A stretch of 5,514 nucleotides of DNA from Saprospiraceae bacterium (GCA_015494245.1 WGBN01000457.1:1-5514); one strand, 5' to 3'. Counted from the stretch's first letter, positions 1 to 5,514 are shown. Notes: generated by a model not told the origin, from the letters alone. Program-made: numbers and translations.

Positions 1-3000
1 GTCTTCACCTGGACGGCAGACAACGGCTATTGCACCGGCAGCGATGATGTGCAAATAGATTTCAATTCTAATCCCACCATCGTCAGCGCCATAGACGAAC
101 TCTGCTCAATTGATTCGCTCTTCTATACCGTCAGCTTCACTATTGGCAACGGACAGGCGCCCTACTCCGTAACAGGCTCTGTTACCGGCACCCTTTCGGG
201 AAATACCTTTACCTCAGACCCCATCCCCAGCAGCACACCCTACTCTTTTGACATCACCGACGCCAACGGCTGTGGCCCCTACCAGCTCAGTGGCTCGCAT
301 CAGTGCTTCTGCACCACCGATGCAGGCAGCATGGACAACAATTTGGCGGAAGCCTGTGAAGGCGAAACCATTACCGTCAACCCCGCCACCGGAGCACAGC
401 TCGACCCCGAGGACATCCTGATCTATGTCCTGCAAGACCAGCCCACAGGTCTCGGCAACGTTTTTGACAGCTCGCCCACACCCTCCTTCAACCTGCAAGC
501 GGGCATGAACACGGGCGTTACCTACTACATCGCCGCCATGGCCGGCAACGACCTCGACGCCGACGGACAGATAGACAGCAACGACCCCTGCACGGACATC
601 TCCGACGGCCAGCCCGTCATTTGGTACGCCTACCCCACTGCCGATGCAGGGCCGGATGATGCCATCTGCGGCCTCAGCATACAGCTCGGCGCCACGCCCT
701 CCATCGGCAACGGCCAGTGGAGCATGAGCAGCGGCCCGGGCAATGCCGCCTTTGCCGACAACACCGACCCCGCTACACAGGTAACTGTAGATGCCTACGG
801 CAGTTACACCTTCAGCTGGATGGAAGACAACAACTCCTGCACCGACCAGGATGAGGTAACCATCACCTTCAACGACTCGCCCGTGGCCGACAGCCCCATA
901 GCCTCCTGCGACCTGCTCAACCTCAATTACACCGTTGCCTTCAACATCTCCGGAGGCACGCCGCCCTATGCCGTCAGCGGCTCGGTTGCGGGCACCCTTT
1001 CGGGAAATACCTTTACCTCCGACCCCATCCCCGCCGGCAGCAGCTACAACTTCGACATCACCGACGCCAACGGCTGCGGCCCCTACCAGCTCAGCGGCTC
1101 GCACGAATGCCCCTGCACCACCGATGCGGGCAGCATGGACAACAATTTGGCGGAAGCCTGTGAAGACGAAACCATTACCGTCAACGCCGCTACCGGAGCA
1201 CAGCTCGACCCCGAGGACATCCTGATCTATGTCCTGCAAGACCAGCCCACAGGCCTCGGCAACGTCTTTGACACCAGCTCTACGCCCTCCTTCACTTTGC
1301 AGGCGGGCATGAGCACCAACACCACTTACTACATCGCCGCCATGGCCGGCAACGACCTCGACAACGACGGCCAGATAGACAGCAACGACCCCTGCATAGA
1401 CGTCTCCGACGGCCAGCCGGTCATTTGGTACAGCCTGCCCGAGGCCGACCTCGTCTCCGACGCCACCGTCTGCGAAGGCGAAACGGCCATGATTACCGTA
1501 GCTGTCAACGCCAACTCCTGCATCAACCTCCAGGTGCAGACCTCGGCCGGAGACATCTTCGACTTCAACTGCATCAACGACGGCGATCAAATCGCCATCC
1601 CCACGGCTCAGGACGACCTCACCCTCTCCATCCTCGGCATCTCCGACGACAACAACTGCCAAAACACCTCCGCCGGCACGGCCCAGATTACGGTCAACAT
1701 CACGCCCGAGGCGAGCCTTGCACCCACCGCCGAAGTCTGCAACAGCACCGACAGCGGCAGCCTGCCCACCCAGCTGAATTTCGACGACTTCATCCTCTCC
1801 GGCGATGCTACGGGCAGTTGGGTAAATACCGACGGCGCCGCCATACAGGGCAGCTTCCCCCTCGTCAGCTTTGAAGGCGCGCAGCCGGGCAGCTACACCT
1901 TCACCTACACCACCGGCAGCGCCCTGCCGCCCTGCGAAAACCAGTCCTACACCATGACGGTTACGGTCGAAAACTGCGTCTGCCCAAGCCTCGAACTCAG
2001 CACACCTCCCGACTTGTGCAATGGCGGAGATGTCCTGGATTTATCCGGCCTTTCGGCAAATGCTGCCCCGGGCATCTGGAGCATCAGCAGCACACCGGCA
2101 GGCAACAATCCGCCCGTGCTCAACGGCAACATGCTGGATGCCACCGGAGCCGATGCCGGCACCTATGAACTGACCTACACACTCACCGATGCCCCGCCGA
2201 CGGGCTGCCCGAACCAAAATACGGTCAGCCTCAGCATCAGCGAGGAGCTGAGCGCAGGCGTGCCGGAGCCCGCACCGGAGTTCTGTTTTGGCGAAAGCCA
2301 GACCATCGCCCTCTTTGCCCTCTTGCAGGGCGCCGATACCGGAGGCAACTGGGAGGAAATTTCGCAACTGCCCTCCTCGGGCAATGCCTTCAATGCCAAT
2401 GCAGGTACCTTCCAAATTGACGGCCAGCTACCGGGCACCTACCGCTTCCGATACACCGTAACGCCGGAAGCACCTTGCCAGCCCGATCAGGCAGAGGTGG
2501 AAGTCCTCATTCACGACCTTCCCATCGCCGATGCCGGCCCCGATGTCCAACTCACCTGCTTCGAGCCCGTTGCCACCCTTGGAGGCGACAACAGCCTGTC
2601 TCAACCGGCTTCTTATGCCTGGACCTCCGACAACGGCATCCTGCCCGAGCCGCCCGATGCTATGCATCCCGAAGTCAGCCTGCCGGGCACTTATACCCTC
2701 ACCGTCACCAACCTGCTCACCGGCTGCCAGGCCTCCGATGAGGTGGTGGTCGAAGACCTGCAGGACACGCCTCAACCTCACATCACCCTCATCCCCATCA
2801 GTTGCTACGGCAAAGACGACGGGGCCATTGTAATTGAAAGCATCGAAGGAGGCACGCCGCCCTACCTCGTCTCCTTCAACGGGCAGCCCTTCACCGATCA
2901 GCTCTACTTCACCAACCTGGCGCCCGATGTGTATTCCATCATCGTCCAGGATGCCAACGGCTGCCAAAATGAGCCTTTGACCATAGACATGGTACAGCCT

Positions 3001-3555
3001 CAGGAGCTGAACGTCAACATCATCGCCTACGTAGAAGGCGACAACACCATCGTGCTGGGCGACAGCGTCCAGCTGGCTGCCCAGGTCAGCATCCCCATGG
3101 AAGATGTGGACTCCATCGCCTGGAGCCCGCCCGATATCATGAGTTGCGACACCTGCTTCGCTACCTGGGCGCATCCGCTGGAAAGCACCACCTTTAGCGT
3201 CATGGTCGAGAGCAACGGCTGTACCGACAGCGACCAGCTCACCATAGCCGTGCGTAAAAACCGGCCCATTTACGTGCCCAACGCCTTCTCCCCCAATGGC
3301 GATGGCAAGAACGATGTGCTCTACATCAATGCCGGCCCGCAGGTGGCGAAGATCAGGTCTTTCCTCATCTTCAACCGCTGGGGAGAAACCGTATTCCAGT
3401 ACTACAACTTCCCGCCCAATGACCCCACCTTTGGCTGGGACGGCCGCCATCGCGGACAGGACGTCAATCCGGCTGTTTATGTCTGGTATGCCGAAATCGA
3501 ATTCCTCGACGGCTCCAGCGAACTTTACAAGGGCGACATCATACTGGTAAGGTAA
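1..3555 (+). CDS. Giant SprB-like surface adhesin with T9SS C-terminal sorting domain, 5' partial
   Basis: The reading frame is open from base 1 to the TAA at 3553-3555, giving 1184 visible residues. The GTG at 49 is internal, because homologous repeat sequence continues in frame before it, so the true start lies upstream. Visible order (approximate residues): end of an Ig-like domain (1-40), repeat unit A (42-212), Ig/PKD-like domain opening with ADAGPD (213-290), repeat unit B (310-480), four Cys-containing Ig-like segments (481-840), a second ADAGPD PKD-like domain (840-920), a SprB-type repeat (928-1000), another beta-rich segment with a CDTC motif (1049-1052), and the sorting domain (1091-1184). 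Proteins of this architecture are exported through Sec and T9SS, anchored at the cell surface, and serve in adhesion or gliding. That role is inferred from the family; no ligand or enzymatic motif is visible. The usual PorP/SprF partner is not adjacent downstream. Confidence 0.93.
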   Translation, partial: VFTWTADNGYCTGSDDVQIDFNSNPTIVSAIDELCSIDSLFYTVSFTIGNGQAPYSVTGSVTGTLSGNTFTSDPIPSSTPYSFDITDANGCGPYQLSGSHQCFCTTDAGSMDNNLAEACEGETITVNPATGAQLDPEDILIYVLQDQPTGLGNVFDSSPTPSFNLQAGMNTGVTYYIAAMAGNDLDADGQIDSNDPCTDISDGQPVIWYAYPTADAGPDDAICGLSIQLGATPSIGNGQWSMSSGPGNAAFADNTDPATQVTVDAYGSYTFSWMEDNNSCTDQDEVTITFNDSPVADSPIASCDLLNLNYTVAFNISGGTPPYAVSGSVAGTLSGNTFTSDPIPAGSSYNFDITDANGCGPYQLSGSHECPCTTDAGSMDNNLAEACEDETITVNAATGAQLDPEDILIYVLQDQPTGLGNVFDTSSTPSFTLQAGMSTNTTYYIAAMAGNDLDNDGQIDSNDPCIDVSDGQPVIWYSLPEADLVSDATVCEGETAMITVAVNANSCINLQVQTSAGDIFDFNCINDGDQIAIPTAQDDLTLSILGISDDNNCQNTSAGTAQITVNITPEASLAPTAEVCNSTDSGSLPTQLNFDDFILSGDATGSWVNTDGAAIQGSFPLVSFEGAQPGSYTFTYTTGSALPPCENQSYTMTVTVENCVCPSLELSTPPDLCNGGDVLDLSGLSANAAPGIWSISSTPAGNNPPVLNGNMLDATGADAGTYELTYTLTDAPPTGCPNQNTVSLSISEELSAGVPEPAPEFCFGESQTIALFALLQGADTGGNWEEISQLPSSGNAFNANAGTFQIDGQLPGTYRFRYTVTPEAPCQPDQAEVEVLIHDLPIADAGPDVQLTCFEPVATLGGDNSLSQPASYAWTSDNGILPEPPDAMHPEVSLPGTYTLTVTNLLTGCQASDEVVVEDLQDTPQPHITLIPISCYGKDDGAIVIESIEGGTPPYLVSFNGQPFTDQLYFTNLAPDVYSIIVQDANGCQNEPLTIDMVQPQELNVNIIAYVEGDNTIVLGDSVQLAAQVSIPMEDVDSIAWSPPDIMSCDTCFATWAHPLESTTFSVMVESNGCTDSDQLTIAVRKNRPIYVPNAFSPNGDGKNDVLYINAGPQVAKIRSFLIFNRWGETVFQYYNFPPNDPTFGWDGRHRGQDVNPAVYVWYAEIEFLDGSSELYKGDIILVR
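124..636 (+). repeat. Adhesin repeat unit A (conserved core)
   Basis: This 513-bp in-frame segment aligns without gaps to 928-1440 at an offset of 804 bp (268 codons). It starts at YTV, runs through GTLSGNTFTSDPIP, FDITDANGCGPYQLSGSH and LDPEDILIYVLQDQ, and ends near QPVIWY. Bases 388-449 are identical to 1192-1253 (62 nt), and the difference density rises toward the edges. Weaker similarity extends left to base 4, with a one-codon indel, and that leftmost part matches the region before unit B. The array may therefore continue upstream of the window. Confidence 0.93.
928..1440 (+). repeat. Adhesin repeat unit B (conserved core)
   Basis: This is the second copy of the 804-bp-period unit, collinear with 124-636. 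It carries the same landmarks: YTV start, DANGCGPYQLSGSH, a C-x-C pair, AGSMDNNLAEACE, a long identical block around ILIYVLQDQ, the acidic DLDNDGQIDSNDPC motif and QPVIWY. After this copy the sequence passes into unrelated Ig-like segments, so it is the last unit of the array as seen here. The near-identity includes third codon positions, which suggests a recent duplication or gene conversion. Confidence 0.93.
2782..3000 (+). other. SprB-type repeat domain within the adhesin
   Basis: Residues 928-1000 of the visible protein have the SprB repeat pattern: an I-S-C-Y-G-K-D-D-G-A opening, a G-G-T-P-P-Y turn, a N-L-A-P-D-V-Y-S-I-I-V-Q-D-A-N-G-C strand pair, then V-Q-P. This module recurs in SprB, the mobile surface adhesin of gliding flavobacteria, and in many non-gliding Bacteroidota surface proteins. 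Only one copy is recognisable in the window. Its presence supports a surface-adhesin role but does not prove gliding. Confidence 0.85.
3271..3552 (+). other. T9SS C-terminal sorting domain (gliding motility-associated, CHU_C type)
   Basis: Residues 1091-1184 begin with YVPNAFSPNGDGKNDV, continue with FLIFNRWGETVF and FGWDGRHRGQDVNPAVYVWY, and end in YKGDIILVR. This is the classic order of the gliding-motility-associated C-terminal (type B) domain, which directs proteins to the type IX secretion system. The domain lies at the very C terminus, as the family requires. It is intact, with no truncation or frameshift. Confidence 0.95.
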
Positions 3556-3568
3556 AATTTGCGTTTTG

Positions 3569-3594
3569 GTTTGGAGGCCGGTCGGCCTCCAAAC
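3569..3594 (+). terminator. Perfect 11-bp hairpin after the adhesin gene, possible terminator
   Basis: The arms 3569-3579 (GTTTGGAGGCC) and 3584-3594 (GGCCTCCAAAC) are perfectly complementary around a GGTC loop, starting 14 bases after the adhesin stop codon. Pairing extends imperfectly outward, with the TTTT at 3564-3567 facing the A-run near 3596-3600. No U-tract follows on either strand, so this is not a standard intrinsic terminator. It may instead be an mRNA-stabilising hairpin or a palindromic intergenic repeat. The hairpin is seen directly; its role is inferred. Confidence 0.5.
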
Positions 3595-3610
3595 TAAAAA
3601 TGCACAGACC

Positions 3611-4264
3611 ATGAAGTTTTCTTACCTGATTCTCACCCTTACCCTGACCCTCACTTTCAGCCTGACCATAGACACGCCCATGCAGGCTCAACACTATGGC
3701 TACGGCAAAAAGAAGAAAAAAAAGAAAGCCGAAAAAGAACACAGCACTTTCCGGCTGACTGACCACCTCTGGTACGGCGGCGGCGGCAATCTGGGCTTTA
3801 GCGGCGGCAACAACTTCAACTTTTTCACCTTTGGCCTCTCCCCTATGGTGGGCTACAAGATCATCCCGCAGGTTTCCGTAGGGCCGCGCTTATCTTTCAA
3901 CTACAATTTCATCAAAGGCGTGGGCAGCGACGGCCTCGTCCACAAAGCCCAGCCCGTCTCCTATTCGGCCGGCCTCTTTACGCGCTTTAAATTCGCCCGC
4001 ATGTTCTTTCTGCATGCCGAGTATGAATACGAAAGCAGGGAAGTCTTCTACCTCGACGGCCTGGGCTATCTCGTCCTCAACGGCGAGGGAGACATCCTCA
4101 CCGACCGCATTTCCCGCGAGAACATCTATGCCGGCCTGGGCTATACCAACTCTTCCGAAGGCAGTTGGGGCTACGAGGTGCTTCTGCTCTACAACTTCCT
4201 CACGCCCAAAAATTCCCTGGAGTTACCCTTCGACCTGAGGGTGGGCCTGACCTACAATTTTTAG
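3611..4264 (+). CDS. Probable outer-membrane beta-barrel protein with poly-lysine N-terminal tract
   Basis: This encodes a 217-residue protein. The ATG at 3611 is chosen because it directly begins a signal peptide: MKFSY, then a hydrophobic Leu/Thr-alternating stretch to about residue 20, with likely cleavage after MQA at 26. The mature end would be QHYGYG followed by seven consecutive lysines (33-39). The rest is rich in Gly and aromatic residues in alternating patterns (GGGGNLGFSGGNNFNFF, SVGPRLSFNYNF, FFLHAEYEYESREVFY, YAGLGYTNSS, YEVLLLYNFL) and ends in LTYNF. A terminal Phe is typical of outer-membrane barrels. The length suggests roughly eight strands. It follows the adhesin by 55 bases and precedes recR by 14. 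It does not look like PorP/SprF, which is longer. No Shine-Dalgarno sequence is visible, which is common in this phylum. The specific function is unknown. Confidence 0.85.
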   Translation: MKFSYLILTLTLTLTFSLTIDTPMQAQHYGYGKKKKKKKAEKEHSTFRLTDHLWYGGGGNLGFSGGNNFNFFTFGLSPMVGYKIIPQVSVGPRLSFNYNFIKGVGSDGLVHKAQPVSYSAGLFTRFKFARMFFLHAEYEYESREVFYLDGLGYLVLNGEGDILTDRISRENIYAGLGYTNSSEGSWGYEVLLLYNFLTPKNSLELPFDLRVGLTYNF

Positions 4265-4266
4265 TT

Positions 4267-4274
4267 TATCTTTG
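4267..4274 (+). promoter_or_regulatory. Bacteroidota -7 box (TAnnTTTG) directly upstream of recR
   Basis: TATCTTTG matches the Bacteroidota sigma-ABfr -7 consensus TAnnTTTG exactly and ends four bases before the recR ATG. No clear TTG -33 element is visible 19-21 bases upstream, where the end of the barrel gene lies. If it is active, transcription would begin at or within a few bases of the start codon, giving a leaderless or nearly leaderless mRNA. Confidence 0.5.
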
Positions 4275-4278
4275 CAGG

Positions 4279-4887
4279 ATGAACTACCCATCCAAGCTCA
4301 TGGAAGATGCCGTCATGGCCTTTGCCGGCTTGCCGGGCATTGGCCAAAAGACGGCGCTGCGCCTGGTGCTACACCTGCTGCAAACTTCCCCGGAAGAGGT
4401 AACCTCATTCACTCAGGCCATCACGCAGATGAAAGAGGGCCTGAAGCACTGCAAAATCTGCCACAACATCTCCGACCAAGACATCTGCAGCATCTGCAGC
4501 AATCCCCGCCGCGACAAGCAGCTTATCTGCGTAGTTGAAAGCCTGCGCGACCTCATGGTCATCGAAAATACCGGCACTTTCAACGGCCTCTACCACATCC
4601 TCGGCGGCGTCATCAACCCCATCGAAGGCATTGGCCCGGAGCAACTCAACATAGCTTCCCTCCTTGAGCGCAGCAAAGACGAAAAGGTGCGCGAGCTCAT
4701 CATGGCCATCAGCCCCACCATCGAAGGGGATACCACCATTTACTACATCGCCCAACAATTAAAACGCCCCAATCTGCAAATCTCTACTCTCGCCCGGGGC
4801 ATCTCCTTCGGTGGCGAATTGGAATACGCCGACGAAATCACCCTCAGCCGCTCCATCCAGGCCAGAAGGCCTTATGGGCAGGTGTAA
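4279..4887 (+). CDS. recR: Recombination mediator protein RecR
   Basis: This encodes 202 residues, the usual RecR length. RecR acts with RecO (and RecF) in the cytoplasm to load RecA onto SSB-coated single-stranded DNA during gap repair. Visible landmarks: a helix-hairpin-helix with LPGIGQKTALRL (18-29); a four-cysteine zinc finger C58-x2-C61...C70-x2-C73; a Toprim domain from about 82 with CVVES (84-88), LGGVINPIEGIGPEQL (108-123) and EGDTTIYYI (149-157); and the C-terminal GISFGGELEYADEITLSRS (174-192). All are intact. The ATG at 4279 gives the family's normal MNYPSKL-type N terminus. The frame is open further upstream, but that part overlaps the barrel gene and has no RecR-like sequence. 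The gene starts 14 bases after the preceding stop and probably has its own promoter, so its position behind the barrel gene need not mean co-function. Confidence 0.97.
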   Translation: MNYPSKLMEDAVMAFAGLPGIGQKTALRLVLHLLQTSPEEVTSFTQAITQMKEGLKHCKICHNISDQDICSICSNPRRDKQLICVVESLRDLMVIENTGTFNGLYHILGGVINPIEGIGPEQLNIASLLERSKDEKVRELIMAISPTIEGDTTIYYIAQQLKRPNLQISTLARGISFGGELEYADEITLSRSIQARRPYGQV

Positions 4888-4932
4888 GCGATGTTTATTG
4901 ACTTGTCCGTCATGTTTCCATTAGTGAGTTCT

Positions 4933-4958
4933 GTTCTTTTGTCTTGACACAAAAGAAC
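4933..4958. repeat. Perfect 10-bp inverted repeat with CTTGAC loop
   Basis: GTTCTTTTGT (4933-4942) and ACAAAAGAAC (4949-4958) are exact reverse complements around a six-base loop, CTTGAC, located 45 bases after recR. The loop is itself the exact reverse complement of GTCAAG at 4989-4994. The stem is AT-rich and has no U-tract after it, so a terminator role for recR is possible but weak. It may be part of a larger structured or dispersed element running to 5043. Confidence 0.7.
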
Positions 4959-4961
4959 CAT

Positions 4962-4980
4962 ACTTCGGCTACGCTCAGCA
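4962..4980. repeat. CTTCGGCTACGCTCAG-type intergenic repeat motif
   Basis: ACTTCGGCTACGCTCAGCA resembles the TTCGACTACGCTCAG family of short dispersed sequences that recur between genes in Bacteroidota and other bacteria. I recognise this from memory; only one copy occurs in the window, so repetitiveness cannot be shown here. It sits exactly between the 4933-4958 hairpin and the GTCAAG that complements that hairpin's loop. Confidence 0.4.
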
Positions 4981-4993
4981 CAAGAAAAGTCAA

Positions 4994-5043
4994 GGCTTAA
5001 TTCATTTCTTAACGCGGATGAAAGTGCAAAAATGAATTAGGCC
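4994..5043. repeat. 14-bp inverted repeat (one G-U pair) with 22-base loop
   Basis: GGCTTAATTCATTT (4994-5007) pairs with AAATGAATTAGGCC (5030-5043). The only imperfection is one T opposite G, which is still a wobble pair in RNA. The loop is 5008-5029. The structure directly abuts the GTCAAG hexamer at 4989-4994, sharing one base. No T-run follows. It could be the body of a noncoding RNA, a transposon-derived miniature element or a dispersed repeat; the sequence alone does not decide. Confidence 0.65.
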
Positions 5044-5237
5044 GGGATCTATAAGTAGTATCTTTAACAACGCCTTTGTCCCGAGGACTGCCAGAGTCTG
5101 AGCGGGGGGAGTGAGGCTTTGAGGGACGAGCTGGGGGATAGGGATTAGTGTGGCTAAGCTCACCGGACAGCCTGTTTTCCAATAGAGACAGTGTCCAAAA
5201 ACTTAATGAACTATTGACAAAAAAACCATTCATTTTC
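5044..5237. other. Intergenic stretch with a G-rich tract, no gene
   Basis: No convincing coding sequence is seen on either strand. The part at 5101-5143 is unusually G-rich on the + strand (runs at 5104-5109, 5123-5125, 5133-5137 and 5141-5143). From about 5197 the sequence becomes A/T-rich, leading into the promoter. A short inverted repeat, GGACA (5165-5169) with TGTCC (5192-5196), is present but too short to interpret. Confidence 0.5.
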
Positions 5238-5268
5238 TTGCAAAAACAAACAAAATAGCGTATATTTG
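5238..5268 (+). promoter_or_regulatory. Bacteroidota-type promoter for the downstream exported-protein gene
   Basis: A TTG -33 element (5238-5240) is followed by a 20-base spacer and then TATATTTG (5261-5268), an exact match to the TAnnTTTG -7 consensus. Spacing and both elements fit the known Bacteroidota promoter. Transcription would start near 5275, giving a leader of roughly 90 bases before the ATG at 5367. The surrounding A/T-rich DNA (5197-5260) is also typical of an active promoter. Confidence 0.75.
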
Positions 5269-5366
5269 CGCAATTCTCCTCTTCCCATGCTTAGTTTTAC
5301 ATATCACCCAACTGCACCGAGGAAACCGGCCCCCACGTTTCCTTGAGCCATAAAAACATCTCTGTC

Positions 5367-5514
5367 ATGAAGACGAAAACTACCTTCTTTCTCAACTTTT
5401 TACTCTCTTTTTTGCTCTTTGCCTCCTCTTTATACGGCCAGCAAAAAGGCCTCAGCATCAACGGACTGATTGGCGGCTCCACTTATCTCGGCGACCTCGT
5501 CCACAGCGACTTCA
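5367..5514 (+). CDS. Exported, probably outer-membrane beta-barrel protein, 3' partial
   Basis: The first 49 residues are visible and the frame runs off the right edge. The ATG at 5367 begins a clear signal peptide: MKTKTT, a hydrophobic core FFLNFLLSFLLFASSL, and likely cleavage after LYG (residue 24), leaving an N-terminal Gln as is common in this phylum. The mature start reads QQKGLSINGLIGGSTYLGDL. A glycine-rich first strand followed by YLGDL (40-44) is typical of small Bacteroidota outer-membrane barrels such as the DUF6089-like family. That assignment is tentative because most of the protein is missing. The gene lies downstream of its own promoter and is probably transcribed independently of recR. 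Confidence 0.8.
   Translation, partial: MKTKTTFFLNFLLSFLLFASSLYGQQKGLSINGLIGGSTYLGDLVHSDF

Noticed and set aside
49..51. GTG as start codon of the large protein
   Set aside because: The frame is open to base 1, and the residues before it (FTWTADNGYC) align with the region preceding the second repeat (FSWMEDNNSC), so the gene begins upstream.
214..1662. Long antisense open frame (482 codons) opposite the adhesin
   Set aside because: Its Gly/Val/Ala-rich low-complexity product follows from the GC-rich third positions of the + strand gene; it mirrors the adhesin repeats and shows no domain.
3554..3561. AAAATTTG as a -7 promoter box for the barrel gene
   Set aside because: It lacks the first T of TAnnTTTG, overlaps the adhesin stop codon and has no TTG element at the right distance.
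3566..3610. Upstream TTG start extending the barrel protein N-terminally
   Set aside because: The extension would be encoded by the palindromic hairpin and would put extra residues in front of a clear signal peptide starting at ATG 3611.
2428..3612. Long antisense open frame (394 codons) opposite the adhesin C terminus
   Set aside because: It lies opposite a well-recognised SprB repeat and T9SS sorting domain, and its product has no recognisable motif.
4165..4278. Extended RecR start overlapping the barrel gene
   Set aside because: The extra residues do not resemble RecR, and the ATG at 4279 gives the normal family N terminus and length.
5186..5206. GACAGTGTCCAAAAACTT-like sequence as an insertion sequence end
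   Set aside because: No transposase fragment, partner inverted repeat of useful length or target duplication is visible in the window.
5009..5233. 74-codon antisense frame in the intergenic region
   Set aside because: It crosses the 14-bp inverted repeat and G-rich tract, is Ser/Pro/Arg-rich without motifs, and is better explained by structured noncoding DNA.
1..5514. CRISPR array, tRNA, rRNA or defence system
   Set aside because: No short regularly spaced repeats, tRNA-like folds or defence-gene motifs were seen. The only tandem repetition is the 804-bp coding unit of the adhesin.

Overview
The window looks like a chromosomal fragment of a Bacteroidota bacterium, most likely from the Saprospiria/Lewinella side of the phylum. 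Three things point there: a giant Cys/Asp/Gly-rich adhesin ending in a type IX secretion (T9SS) sorting domain, promoter elements of the Bacteroidota TAnnTTTG type, and two genes with Bacteroidota-style signal peptides followed by beta-barrel-like sequence. The placement is inferred from sequence character and was not confirmed by any search.

Layout, all on the + strand. (1) Bases 1-3555 hold the 3' part (1184 residues) of a very large secreted protein. It is open at the left edge and contains two near-identical units with an 804-bp period, several Ig/PKD-like domains, one SprB-type repeat and a C-terminal gliding-motility/T9SS sorting domain. (2) Bases 3569-3594 hold a perfect 11-bp hairpin in the short gap after it. 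(3) Bases 3611-4264 encode a 217-residue probable outer-membrane beta-barrel protein with a poly-lysine tract just after its signal peptide. (4) Bases 4279-4887 encode RecR, with a TAnnTTTG box almost touching its start codon. (5) Bases 4888-5366 are intergenic and rich in structure: a hairpin whose loop complements a downstream hexamer, a motif resembling dispersed intergenic repeats, a 14-bp inverted repeat and a G-rich tract. A well-formed promoter follows. (6) Bases 5367-5514 encode the start of another exported, probably outer-membrane, protein.

How the genes relate: the adhesin would be exported by Sec and then T9SS and fixed to the cell surface. The two barrel-like proteins would sit in the outer membrane, but nothing here shows that they work with the adhesin. 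RecR is a housekeeping recombination-repair protein that appears to have its own promoter. No RNA gene, CRISPR array, transposase or complete new multi-gene system is visible. The strongest candidates for something undescribed are the structured intergenic block at 4933-5043 and the duplicated calcium-motif-bearing unit of the adhesin.
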